Source: Collinsella sp. AM34-10 (GTDB lineage: Bacteria; Actinomycetota; Coriobacteriia; Coriobacteriales; Coriobacteriaceae). From it: 64,000 bases of DNA. Positions within the stretch are counted from its first letter, which is position 1; each line of letters starts with the position of its first letter. Below the pieces are notes generated by a model. It was not told the origin of the DNA. It saw only the letters and a program-made list of their open reading frames with translations, and searched no databases. The position numbers and the translations under genes were made by a program. This document shows, piece after piece, positions 40,584 to 49,799 of the stretch. The stretch spans positions 310,001 through 374,000 of the forward strand of contig NZ_QSIL01000001.1 in NCBI RefSeq assembly GCF_003469185.1, read 5' to 3'.

Positions 40584-41966
40584 GTGCCGAATCCCGTGGA
40601 CGCGATCTTTGTGTTTGGATGCCCTGTGAATAAAACTCGTTTAGCTTCCTTTGCCGATAGCCTTCCCGTCAAGGTCATGTTGCTGTTTTTGGTTCTTCAG
40701 GCCGCATTTGTCCTGAGCAATACCGCGGCAAATTGTCTGCCGAGGCCCGTCATCGAGTCGCATGTGCAGGGTTCGGAGTCCTCTGCCCTGTTGTCTGACA
40801 TGTATGTCTACGACCACCGTGTTGCAGCTGGTCCTGTTTGCTTTGATAACAATCGCTTTATCATTGAAGTCGCACAGCAAAAGGACCAAGGTTCTCCATT
40901 TAAGACGATGACTGTTGCCGAGATTGATGACGTTACGAAAGCCGGTGGGATTACGCATCAGCAGTACTACCGGTATTGGCATGGATGGCAGCTACTTACG
41001 AATGCCTGCCTGTTTATTGGCGGTATCGACGTTGTCGTGGTGCCTGCGGCCGCTCTGGCGATTGTCGGCTCCGCTTGCGCTTACGTTGCCTTGCGGAAGC
41101 GGTTTTCAAAGCCAGTGACGTTGGGTTTCCTTGCAATCCTGCTGTTCTCGACCAATCTGTTTTTCAATTTTATCGGTGATCTGCTGCTGTGCATCTCGTT
41201 CTTTGTGGCGCTCATCATGATGTCTTGCATGAGCCTTCGTTTGGGCTCGGCCCCGAACGCACGGGTTTTCACAAGCCGCCTTGTCCTTTGGTCGATAGCG
41301 ACGGGCGCCGTTTTTTCGTTTCTTGACTTTTTAACGATTCCTGCCGCAGTTGTCGCCCTGCATTGCTTTTTCGCCTTCATTGCGCTCCCCAAGGGTGAGC
41401 GCCCCAAGCGTTGCGTCGTCACGATGCTGCAGGCGCTCTTTGGGTTTGGGCTTTCGTTTGTGTTTACCTGGGCGATGAAATGGGTTGTCGCGGTATTTGT
41501 GCTGGGCTGGGACGAGGTCTTTTCGAACGTTCTGGGCGAGATGGGCCTTTGGTCTGCGCATGGGTCTTCGTCACTGTTGCCCCAGGCTGACTGGCCTCAG
41601 ATTTTGAAGGAGTTTTATTGCATGAGCCCGCAGCTGTTCGCCATTTGCTCAACTGCCGGTTATGCGATGATCTCGAACGTCGTTTGCCTTGTTTCGTTTG
41701 CTGCCGTATTGGCGATCTGGATTGCCGTGCTCGTTTGCTCGATACGGGGCGGCGCGCAAGGCGGTCGTCGTCGAAAGGTGTTGATCCAGTCGCTGCTCAT
41801 GGCACTGCCTCTGGTTGTTGTTCTGGGTTATTTCGTTGTTATGCATGACCATGCGATCGTTCATATTCCGGTATTTGGCTGCAAGAATTGGGCGATTGTC
41901 TTTGCGATTTTATTTGTTTCGGGTGTAAGCGCGCTTCGTGGTCTGAGGAGTCAGAAGGTCGCTTAG
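40584..41966 (+). CDS. Polytopic membrane protein, possible GT-C-type glycosyltransferase
   Basis: The 460-residue protein has about ten hydrophobic helices. After the first helix (PVKVMLLFLVLQAAFVLSN) comes a 100-residue extracytoplasmic loop (residues about 50-130), then closely spaced helices. This layout is common in lipid-linked sugar transferases and O-antigen modifying proteins, but I do not see a diagnostic motif, so the function is open. The GTG at 40584 gives the full frame; a GTG at 40626 (MNKTRLASFADS) may be the real start. Neither has a strong ribosome binding site. The gene converges with the acyltransferase gene, overlapping its stop by a few bases. Confidence 0.65.
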   Translation: MPNPVDAIFVFGCPVNKTRLASFADSLPVKVMLLFLVLQAAFVLSNTAANCLPRPVIESHVQGSESSALLSDMYVYDHRVAAGPVCFDNNRFIIEVAQQKDQGSPFKTMTVAEIDDVTKAGGITHQQYYRYWHGWQLLTNACLFIGGIDVVVVPAAALAIVGSACAYVALRKRFSKPVTLGFLAILLFSTNLFFNFIGDLLLCISFFVALIMMSCMSLRLGSAPNARVFTSRLVLWSIATGAVFSFLDFLTIPAAVVALHCFFAFIALPKGERPKRCVVTMLQALFGFGLSFVFTWAMKWVVAVFVLGWDEVFSNVLGEMGLWSAHGSSSLLPQADWPQILKEFYCMSPQLFAICSTAGYAMISNVVCLVSFAAVLAIWIAVLVCSIRGGAQGGRRRKVLIQSLLMALPLVVVLGYFVVMHDHAIVHIPVFGCKNWAIVFAILFVSGVSALRGLRSQKVA

Positions 41967-43107
41967 CCGTTCATATGGGCCTTGATGGACTCGACTACGG
42001 CCCTGCGCACGATATCCACGAGGAGCAGGGAAAGCGCGAGGCAAAGGCTCATAAGGATTCCGAGCAAAATGGCGGCGGCTGGACGGGGCATTCCCGTTTG
42101 GATGCCTGTTGCCATGGTGTAGATTGCATTGTCGAAGATGGGTCGCCAGACGTTGCAGGTAAACGACTGCACGGCGTAGAAAGCGAGCGTTCCTGCGGCG
42201 AGAGATATGATTGTCTCGTCTGCAGCAGTGACTTTGTGGCGCGGCTGATGGAGTGCTGCGGCGGCAACGGATGCGGCGGCCAAGATAAAGGATATGACGG
42301 AAGTGGACTTGTAGGAGAGCTTCCAGACGTGTTGTACTGGCTGTTTGCCGATAGCAGAAGCTCGAGCGCGATGGTGGCGGCAACGAGTCCGATGAGTACG
42401 ATCTTGGATTTTTGAGCGCCGGATGCGTTGCCGTGGCATTCGAGGACAAAGCGCATTTCTCCAGCTGCAATAAACGCGACCAGGTAGGTAACGGCGCTCA
42501 TGAGTTTGCGCCACAAAATGATACCGGCCGCTTCGTTTGCCGTCGCCGCGATGTAGCAGTTGATTCCAAATGTTGCGAGCACAAGAAGTGCTACGACAAA
42601 CGGGGCTCTTTTGCTGCCGATTCGCTGCCGCATCAACGCAATCACTGGGACGAGCAATACTGATGCCGCGTAGACCCAGATAAACTCGATGCCCAGCGTA
42701 AGCCAGCCAATCTCATGTAGTGAGATTTCGGGCAGGGGATAGACGTACATCGAGACAAGCAGGCAGGCAGCGCAATAAAAGAGCGTGGGCAAGACGATCT
42801 TCTTTAACCGCGCAAACGATTTACGAGAGAGGTACTGCGCGGATGAACCGTTTTGGAGGGCGCGTACCGCCGAGGGAATAAGGAAGTATCCCGAGATCAT
42901 AAAGAAGACCTCGTTGGCCCAGCAGCCCAGCAGGTTGATAAAGCCGAGCGCGCCGGAGTAAGGGAAGGCAGCGAGCGGCGCGTATTCCGGTAGACCGGTA
43001 CAGACGGCTTGGAAGGTCCACTGAAACGTGTGGAATATGGCAATCCCAGCGACCGCGACCAAGCGCAGCGCTTCGATGGATATGTTGCGTGCGGCTTTGG
43101 GCTGCAT
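41963..43107 (-). pseudogene. Acyltransferase family 3 gene interrupted by a frameshift
   Basis: The 5' part (43107 to about 42330, 259 residues) encodes a typical membrane acyltransferase: ISIEALRLVAVAGIAIFHT at the start, NEVFFMISGYFLI and many helices. The frame then changes. The remaining helices (WKLSYKSTSVISFILAAA and so on to AHMNG) continue in another frame down to the stop at 41963. A single missing base near 42325-42330, around AACACGTCTGGAAG on the minus strand, explains this. Family 3 acyltransferases add acetyl or similar groups to surface sugars. Either the gene is broken, shifted by programmed slippage (no slippery run is seen), or this is a sequencing error. Start ATG at 43107 follows AAAGGACG. 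Confidence 0.8.
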
Positions 43108-43218
43108 GACGTCCTTTCGTATCGGTTTGCCTCTGCGGGCTCCATAGATTATATAAACGCCCGCGGGCGGGACGACCCTTTGATACCATTAACGTCAGGT
43201 ATTTCCTAAGGAGCACAT

Positions 43219-44322
43219 TTGTCTACTAATTCCTCTGGCAGCTCTGTCCTGTCGCTGCTTATTCCCATCTACAACGTTGAGCGCTACCTGCACGAGTGCC
43301 TCGATTCCGCCGTGGCGCAGACGCTCAAGGACATTGAGATCATTTGCATCAACGACGGCTCTACCGATAGCTCGCCGGATATCATCCGCGAGTACATGGA
43401 GCGCGATGCGCGCGTGAAGATGATCGATAAGGCCAACAGCGGCTACGGCGACTCGATGAACCGCGGACTCGATATGGCGCGCGGCAAGTATGTGGGCATT
43501 CTGGAGTCCGATGACTTTATGGCGCCCGATGCGCTGGAGAAACTTGTGGCAGCGGCCGAGCGCTTTGACGCCGATTTTGCGAAGGCGAATTTTGACCTGT
43601 ATTGGTCGAAGCCGGAGGAGCGCCGAGAGCTGATGGAGCTCTTTAAAGCTAAGGACTGCGGCAAGCCGGTTCACCCGAGCGCTACCGTCGATGCCTTCTC
43701 GCTTAAGCCATCGATTTGGTCTGCGGTGTATCGTCGAGACTTCTTGAACCGTAATGCCATTCGTTTCTTGCCGACGCCTGGCGCTGCGTTTCAGGACGCC
43801 TCGTTTACCTTTAAGGTGTTCGCCCTTGCCGATACTGCGGTTTACCTACATGATTCCGTACTTTCATATCGCCAGGATAACGAGGGCTCTTCGGTCAATT
43901 CGCCCAATAAAGTTCATTGCGTTAATGATGAGTATGCCGAGATTCATCGCTGGATTGTTGAGGATTATGCCGAGACGCACTCTTCGCTGGACGTTGCCAA
44001 GCTGCTTAGGTTTGCAAATATCATTAAATACGATTCGTATATGTGGAGCTACATTCGCCTGAATCCCAAGTTTTACGCTGAGTTTTTGGACCGTATGGCC
44101 CAGGAGTTCCGCGGCGCGCTTGAGGTCCATGAGTTTGAGCTCACGGATCTTAAGCCGTGGAAGCGCGCAAACCTGAAGGCCATTGTCAACGATCCGCAAA
44201 AGTGGCTGACTGAATCTGAGGATTTTGCCGGTGCCGGCGCTTTGGGTCGCGCGAGGCATTATGCGCGCATCGGCGGCCCGGGCGTGGTTGCCGCATTCGT
44301 CCTGGATGCAATTAAGAAGTAG
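43219..44322 (+). CDS. Family 2 glycosyltransferase
   Basis: The 367-residue enzyme has the GT2 start LSLLIPIYNVERYLHECLDS, the first acidic motif CINDGSTDSS and the DxD-type ILESDDFM (about 95-102). The N-terminal GT-A domain (about 10-240) is complete. The C-terminal 120 residues are helical. It resembles polymer-building transferases of capsule and teichoic acid loci. The start is TTG at 43219, supported by AAGGAG eight bases upstream. The next GT2 gene follows after seven bases on the same strand, making a two-gene operon. The donor sugar is not predictable. Confidence 0.88.
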   Translation: MSTNSSGSSVLSLLIPIYNVERYLHECLDSAVAQTLKDIEIICINDGSTDSSPDIIREYMERDARVKMIDKANSGYGDSMNRGLDMARGKYVGILESDDFMAPDALEKLVAAAERFDADFAKANFDLYWSKPEERRELMELFKAKDCGKPVHPSATVDAFSLKPSIWSAVYRRDFLNRNAIRFLPTPGAAFQDASFTFKVFALADTAVYLHDSVLSYRQDNEGSSVNSPNKVHCVNDEYAEIHRWIVEDYAETHSSLDVAKLLRFANIIKYDSYMWSYIRLNPKFYAEFLDRMAQEFRGALEVHEFELTDLKPWKRANLKAIVNDPQKWLTESEDFAGAGALGRARHYARIGGPGVVAAFVLDAIKK

Positions 44323-44329
44323 GGAAATT

Positions 44330-45376
44330 ATGGCAAACCCAAGGGTTTCATTTATTGTTCCGGTCTATAACACCCAGGAATTCCTGCCTCGTTGTCTTGA
44401 CTCCCTTTTGGGGCAGACCTGTCCGGATATCGAGATCGTGGTTGTTAACGACGGATCGCCGGATGACTCTGCTGCGATTATTGGCAAGTATGTGTGCAAG
44501 GACTCTCGCGTGTGCGTTGTCGAGAAATCTAACGGCGGACTGTCGTCTGCCCGTAATGCGGGCATGGATGTTGCGCGCGGCGATATTATCGACTTCGTCG
44601 ATTCGGACGATTACGTCGAGCCTAATCTTGCCGAGTTCTTGGTCGATACGTTTGCTAAGGAGCATCCCGAGATTGTTGTGTTTGGAGCTGAGTGCGAGCC
44701 TGCCGAGTTGGCTTCTGAGCGCATCAAGCAGCTACTTTCTCCTGAAGCGCGCAGGTTTGAGTCATTTGATCCGGCCCTGCTGTTTTCCGCGAATGCGCAG
44801 CCCTATGTCTGGCGTGCGGCATACTCTCGCGAGCTGATTGAGCGTATGTCTTTGCGTTTTGCCGAAAATGTCCGGTTTGCCGAGGACGTTGTGTTTCAGC
44901 TTGAATCGTATCCGCTGTCTGTCAGGACGGTCCTTGCGCCCGAGAGGCTGTATCACTACGTGATGCAGGAAAAGTCGCTGACGCATGTGTTTAACGCCGG
45001 CGCCAAGCGCATGGACAAGGTCGATGCCCATTTGCTGGTGCTTCATGAAGTGCTGGAGCGCTGGGACAGGCGAGGACTGCTGGATTTGTGCCCCGGTGAG
45101 CTTGTGACGTGGTTCTTGGATCTGGTTGTGTTCGACCTTGCGCGCTTGGATGCAGGGGACTATGCCGCGGTTGCCGCTCGCGTTAAGGATGAGCTTGAGG
45201 GGCATTTGGCGCAGGATTGGCCGGGGTTGCCTGCAAAAGCGACTGTTCGTCGCGTGTCGGACAAGATTGCAGATGGATCGAGGGTTTCGATGTTTGATGC
45301 CGCGCGGATGTATCTTGCGACCCGTGGGCTCATGAGCTGCTTGGAAAAAGTAATCAGTTTAAGCCATTGGAGATGA
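44330..45376 (+). CDS. Family 2 glycosyltransferase
   Basis: The 348-residue protein opens with RVSFIVPVYNTQEFLPRCLD, followed by VVNDGSPDDS, KSNGGLSSARNAGMDVARGD and the acidic motif FVDSDDYVEP. This is a complete GT-A core. The rest is predicted helical with no membrane segment. It sits seven bases after another GT2 gene with AGGGAAA before its ATG, and the pair probably acts on the same polysaccharide. GC content drops sharply just after this gene, marking the boundary with acquired sequence. Confidence 0.88.
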   Translation: MANPRVSFIVPVYNTQEFLPRCLDSLLGQTCPDIEIVVVNDGSPDDSAAIIGKYVCKDSRVCVVEKSNGGLSSARNAGMDVARGDIIDFVDSDDYVEPNLAEFLVDTFAKEHPEIVVFGAECEPAELASERIKQLLSPEARRFESFDPALLFSANAQPYVWRAAYSRELIERMSLRFAENVRFAEDVVFQLESYPLSVRTVLAPERLYHYVMQEKSLTHVFNAGAKRMDKVDAHLLVLHEVLERWDRRGLLDLCPGELVTWFLDLVVFDLARLDAGDYAAVAARVKDELEGHLAQDWPGLPAKATVRRVSDKIADGSRVSMFDAARMYLATRGLMSCLEKVISLSHWR

Positions 45377-45430
45377 GCGCTTGGCTAAACAGTTATACCG
45401 ATTTATAAAATGACTTTTGTTGGGATTTGT

Positions 45431-46429
45431 ATGGCTAAAGCAAAGAAGCACCACCTTGTTCCAAAGTGCTATTTAAAAGCATGGTCTGTCAATAAGAATT
45501 CAGTATTGTGTTTTAATGCGCGTGGGCTAAATCCCTGCGTCGAGCCTCTGAATTTGAAAAATAGTTTCTATGAAAATAACTTTCATACCATAAGGCCCGG
45601 AATGTTGGGGTTTAAGGACTATAAAGACCTTATTCTAGACAAAATTAAAGGTTATGAAGTCTATTTAAATGATGAACGCATAGCCGAAGATTTGATTTGG
45701 AATTACGCATCTGAAATCAATAACTGGGTTTTTGTAAAGAACGGAATTCCGCTTTGTGGTAAAGATGAGCGTACTATAAAGCAAACACTTAGTATGGTTC
45801 GCGATACTTCTATCGAGGAAAATTGGTCCGAAGATTTTGAGAACGATTGGCAAAACCTAAAGGATCTTATCGTACGGTGGGCGCAGTCTGAGCATAAGCC
45901 TTTGATCCTTCCATTTAATTTAGGCAAGCTAATTCAGGTAATTGTTGCCATGGATTGGAGGGGGTTAAATCAAAATCAGCAACTAAATGAGTCATTTGAT
46001 TCCACCTGGAATCTATTAATCGGTTTGTTGGGTAAAGATGCAACGAATCATGTCCAAGAATTGGATAAAGATAGAAACGAATTCAAGCACTCCATCTTGC
46101 TCAAACAATATTTAGCCTATTTCGAGGGACGAGGCTGTATCGCTAAACAGATTGACTTGTATTGTAAATTGCATGCCAAATTTATTTATAGCGAAAGAGG
46201 TGAGTTATTCACGTCAGATAACCCTTCTTTCTTCGATTCAGAGAAACATATTCATTTCTTTCCAGTTTCTCCGTTCGTAGGTGTTGAATTATTTCAGTCG
46301 AACGACGGTATTAAGTCTAACTGGAGCTTTCGGGAGGCCGATAAAAACGACATTAGCTTATTCAATGATGCCGTTAAAAGAAATGCGGTAGCAAAGGTCA
46401 TTCTGCCTCCTAGCTATGGAAACAATTAA
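45431..46429 (+). CDS. DUF4238-family protein
   Basis: The 332-residue protein starts with KAKKHHLVPKCYLKAWS, the HHxVPxxYLKxFS pattern that defines DUF4238. The mid-protein segment ELFTSDNPSFF is also typical. The function is unknown; some relatives lie near defence genes or mobile DNA. Its base composition is far lower in GC than the flanking transferases, with A/T-ending codons, so recent acquisition is likely. I chose the ATG at 45431, which directly precedes the conserved start; an in-frame ATG at 45410 adds seven residues. No partner gene is recognisable nearby. Remnants of an IS21-like element follow. Confidence 0.75.
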   Translation: MAKAKKHHLVPKCYLKAWSVNKNSVLCFNARGLNPCVEPLNLKNSFYENNFHTIRPGMLGFKDYKDLILDKIKGYEVYLNDERIAEDLIWNYASEINNWVFVKNGIPLCGKDERTIKQTLSMVRDTSIEENWSEDFENDWQNLKDLIVRWAQSEHKPLILPFNLGKLIQVIVAMDWRGLNQNQQLNESFDSTWNLLIGLLGKDATNHVQELDKDRNEFKHSILLKQYLAYFEGRGCIAKQIDLYCKLHAKFIYSERGELFTSDNPSFFDSEKHIHFFPVSPFVGVELFQSNDGIKSNWSFREADKNDISLFNDAVKRNAVAKVILPPSYGNN

Positions 46430-46673
46430 GTATTTTTCTTTTAAAGTTACGGGAGATGACCTGTTCTGTACTTTTGTGAGTAGCTCTGGGTGCGCACCGG
46501 AGCTCCTCCGACTGGCTGAGTACTAGGCCCTTTCGGCAGCACCTATATCGCAAATCGGCACCGCAGTCCACCCGGCCGAATATTTCCGTTCAGCACTCCT
46601 ATTAAACGTCCCGCTGTCCATCCCCCTGTTGCGCTCGGGCAGCCATGCAGTCCAGAGAACGAGGAGATTCCAC

Positions 46674-47095
46674 ACGGTGAGAATGACCAGGGCCAAGGGG
46701 TCTGGGGTCGGTGAACGGTCTCCCCAGAACGTGATTGCCCACACCGCCCTCGTCTCGAAGCACAACGGCCAAGACGTGCGCAAGGCCGCGAGGGAGTGGG
46801 GCGTCTTCTTGGAGGACGTCGAGGGGATGTCCGAAGAGGTGGCCTACGCGCTGCTGTTTTCCCGGCAGTGGCGAATCCGGGCTGGTGCGCGCTAGCTCCC
46901 ATTTCGCCTCGGCGCTCGGGAAGGTAGCATGCGTCAGGAGTGCAGGGTCGCGTTGCATCCTCCAGCTCTATCTTGAGGGCCTCTGGTGGGAGGGCCGCAA
47001 ACGGACGAACGGCGCGCGCAAGCTCGTTCGTAAGCACGGCACGCTCGGCCTGCTCGTGGTCGACGAGTAGCTTCTCATCAGCCCTATGTGGAGTT
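46674..47095 (+). mobile_element. Decayed IS21-like element (istA and istB fragments)
   Basis: Two fragments lie in different frames. Bases 46674-46895 encode VRKAAREWGVFLEDVEGMSEE and YALLFSRQWRIR on two adjoining stretches, resembling the segment of IstA transposases that ends in 'LLFP'. From about 46890 another frame reads RKLVRKHGTLGLLVVDE, a stop, then LLISP. This matches the IstB ATPase pattern LLIVDEWLL with TGG changed to TAG. Most of both genes is missing, and GC content is higher than in the flanks. The element is dead. The assignment is by pattern memory and is moderate for istB, weaker for istA. Confidence 0.45.
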
Positions 47096-47322
47096 CAGAT
47101 CGATATTGTTGGAGCTGATTGAGCTGAGGTGCGAAACCGCCCCTAGCGTCTTTTGAACGTGGTTCATGAAGAAGGACTGGCATCTGAAGCCAGTTATTTG
47201 CAACTTCTATTTCCATGCGTTCGCTGCTCCCGAAAGTCCTTTCTCCTAAATTTATTTTTAATATGGGCCCATTTATTAGATAATCTATGTTTGGGAATTA
47301 TCATTTTGACTAGGGATTTGAT

Positions 47323-49722
47323 ATGAAAAAGGTTTTACGTGTCACAACCACTTTTTCTCTGGCTGCACTTCTGACATTTTCCTCGTTGATGAGTCCCGTA
47401 GTCGCTGCCTACGGTTTGAACGAGGCGAAGCCCGCTGAAGCTGTGACGGATGTGGCGTCCGCAGGTGATGACGGAGTGGCTGCACGCGGCGATGATGTTG
47501 AAGGCAGCGATGCCACCGTCGACCAGTCTCCGGTTGAAGGGGATTTTGAGGCTATCGACTCGTTGAGCCAAGGTGCAGCTGAAAGCGATGTCAAGACCGA
47601 GCAAGAGGTCAATTCGGTCGAGTCGGACTTTCAATACGTTTACCTGGCCTACCCAAGCCTTCCCTCTGGATCCAATCAAGTCATTGCTTTTGCTACTCAT
47701 AATGACGGTGAAGTTCTTTCCTCTGCTACGCTTGGCTATGTGAGCGCCAACGGCGTAAAGGGCTCTGTCGACGCGTCTGCTACGGCTGATAATTCTGCCG
47801 CCTTTACCTTTGGCGCAAAACTCGAAGCTAATACTTATTTCCTCACTTCGATTTCGTATTATCTAGAGGGAGATGGGACTGAGCATAAGATCGATCTCTC
47901 TGACCGAGATTATTCGTTCACCGTCGTAGACAGCTCTATGAACTCCGAGGGCACATCTGTTTATTATGCAGATGGGGACGGAAATGCTGTTGAGGCACAG
48001 TCTATTCAGCAGGCGTTGGAGTGCGCCGATTCTCCGGATGGTGTTTCTACTTATGCCGCTCGCTCCGCTCGCAACGTTAGCGTAATCGCTCTTGATGCTG
48101 GTCATGGTGGATCTGATCCCGGTGCGCAGGGTAATGGTAAAAGTGAAGATGATCTTACCTGGAAGATTGTGACGGCCTGCAAGAATAAGCTTGAAGCATA
48201 TGGTTTTAAGGTCGTTCTTGCTCGTGAGCAGTACGGCAATTACTCCGGTAATGATTTTCTTTATCGCGTTCAGCGTTGCATCGATCAGGGTGCGCAGGCT
48301 TTCGTGAGCTTCCATATTAATTCCGGCTCCTCTGCTGCTCATGGTGCTGAGGTTTACGCTCCCACCGCAAATGGATCAGACTATACACAGGTTTCTGTTG
48401 AGCTTGCCAATAAGGTTATGAATAACCTTGCTGCCATGGGCCTTTCCTATCGTGGTGTTTTCCAAATGGAAGTAGGCGACGAGTTCGCTGTGATTCGTTG
48501 TGCACGCGAGCAGGGGATCCCCGGCATTCTTATTGAGCACGGCTTCATTTCGAATTCCGGCGATGTCGCTAACTATTTCTCTGACGACGGCTGCCGTCGC
48601 CTTGGCGAGGCTGATGCCGCTGCTATTATTGCGCAGTTTCCTCATCCTTATTCCATTGATGGAATTACCTTTTCGGAAGAATTGGGGCGCGCTGGATCTT
48701 CGATTAAAGTTGGAGTGAATGTTACCGGCAAGACCGACGGACTCAAATATAAGTTTGTTTGGCATAGGGCTGGGGCAGATTGGACTGACGCTAACTGGGG
48801 CGTGATCGGTCAAGATTTGACCGCCCCGTCAGTTGTTTGGACTTTGCCGCAAGCTGGTGAATACGAAATTTATGCCGATGTTGTTGACTCCAATGGTTAC
48901 ATATCGAGCACCTCCAAATATAAAGTAGTCAATTGGTCCGTCGAGGGCCTCGACGTCTCCGGCGAGGCGCGCTCCGGCAAGCCGCTCGAGCTCAAGGCCA
49001 GGGTCTCCGGCGACACCGACGGCCTCAAGTACAAGTTCGTCTGGGAGAAGGGCGGCTGGGCCAAGTGGGGCACCGTCGGCGGCGGCTCCAGCTCCGCCTC
49101 CTCCTGCGAGTGGACCCCCTCCGAGCCCGGAGAGTACACCCTCTACCTCGACGTGATCGACGGCGAGCAGGCCAAGCACCTCACCCGCAAGGTGACGGTC
49201 GATGGCACGTCAATTATGGGAGCGCTCTCGACATCTGCTGGCTCTATGGTTCGTTTGTATGTTTCTACCGGACATGTCTATCCCTCTGAAGTCTATTCGC
49301 AAAGGGGCGCTTCTAGCATTGCTGAGTTCTGCAATCAGGTAATTTTGGCTGCCTCCTCTGAAGGCGTTAGGCCCGAAGTCGTATTTGCCCAAGCCATGTT
49401 GGAGACTGGATGGCTCCAGTTTGGGGGTTCGGTATCCGCAGACCAGTGCAATTTTGCTGGCTTAGGGGCTACTGGTCCTCAAGTCGGTGGGGCAAGGTTT
49501 GACAACGTATATCAGGGGCTGCTTGCTCAATCTCAGCATTTAAAAGGCTATGCGACCAGTATGCCCTTGAACAATGTTTGTGTTGATCCTCGTTATCAAA
49601 TACTTGTTGATAGGGGATATCTGGGCATCGCTCCGTGCCTAGAGGACCTCAATGGTTTATGGGCTGTCCCTGGGGATGGTTACGGCCAAAGAATCGCGGC
49701 GATTATTAACAGAATGATCTAA
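47323..49722 (+). CDS. Secreted N-acetylmuramoyl-L-alanine amidase with FVW-WG repeats and C-terminal glucosaminidase-like domain
   Basis: The 799-residue protein has a signal peptide (1-28, ending VVAAYG). Residues 30-250 are an acidic, less conserved region. The Amidase_3 domain (about 255-445) has LDAGHGGSDPGA with His261, FVSFHINSGSSA and ILIEHGFISNS, the zinc ligands and catalytic Glu. It removes the stem peptide from peptidoglycan. Two beta-type repeats follow (about 450-627), each with a KYKFVW...WG core. The last 145 residues (ASSIAEFCNQVILAASSEGV, AQAMLETGWLQFGG) match glucosaminidase domains of autolysins with catalytic Glu in LETG. It is thus a bifunctional wall hydrolase. The second repeat is GC-rich while the rest of the gene is not. 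Confidence 0.9.
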   Translation: MKKVLRVTTTFSLAALLTFSSLMSPVVAAYGLNEAKPAEAVTDVASAGDDGVAARGDDVEGSDATVDQSPVEGDFEAIDSLSQGAAESDVKTEQEVNSVESDFQYVYLAYPSLPSGSNQVIAFATHNDGEVLSSATLGYVSANGVKGSVDASATADNSAAFTFGAKLEANTYFLTSISYYLEGDGTEHKIDLSDRDYSFTVVDSSMNSEGTSVYYADGDGNAVEAQSIQQALECADSPDGVSTYAARSARNVSVIALDAGHGGSDPGAQGNGKSEDDLTWKIVTACKNKLEAYGFKVVLAREQYGNYSGNDFLYRVQRCIDQGAQAFVSFHINSGSSAAHGAEVYAPTANGSDYTQVSVELANKVMNNLAAMGLSYRGVFQMEVGDEFAVIRCAREQGIPGILIEHGFISNSGDVANYFSDDGCRRLGEADAAAIIAQFPHPYSIDGITFSEELGRAGSSIKVGVNVTGKTDGLKYKFVWHRAGADWTDANWGVIGQDLTAPSVVWTLPQAGEYEIYADVVDSNGYISSTSKYKVVNWSVEGLDVSGEARSGKPLELKARVSGDTDGLKYKFVWEKGGWAKWGTVGGGSSSASSCEWTPSEPGEYTLYLDVIDGEQAKHLTRKVTVDGTSIMGALSTSAGSMVRLYVSTGHVYPSEVYSQRGASSIAEFCNQVILAASSEGVRPEVVFAQAMLETGWLQFGGSVSADQCNFAGLGATGPQVGGARFDNVYQGLLAQSQHLKGYATSMPLNNVCVDPRYQILVDRGYLGIAPCLEDLNGLWAVPGDGYGQRIAAIINRMI
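48935..49206. other. GC-rich repeat module inside the amidase gene
   Basis: Between about 48935 and 49206 nearly all codons end in G or C, whereas the sequence on both sides is T-rich at third positions. The block encodes exactly one FVW-WG repeat, implying replacement of a single module by recombination. Confidence 0.65.
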
Positions 49723-49799
49723 CGATGCAATTTTCCCTTCAGCGCTAGTCGTCTTTGATTTCAGTTATACAGCTTCGTTTGTTAGGATGCCTGATTCCG

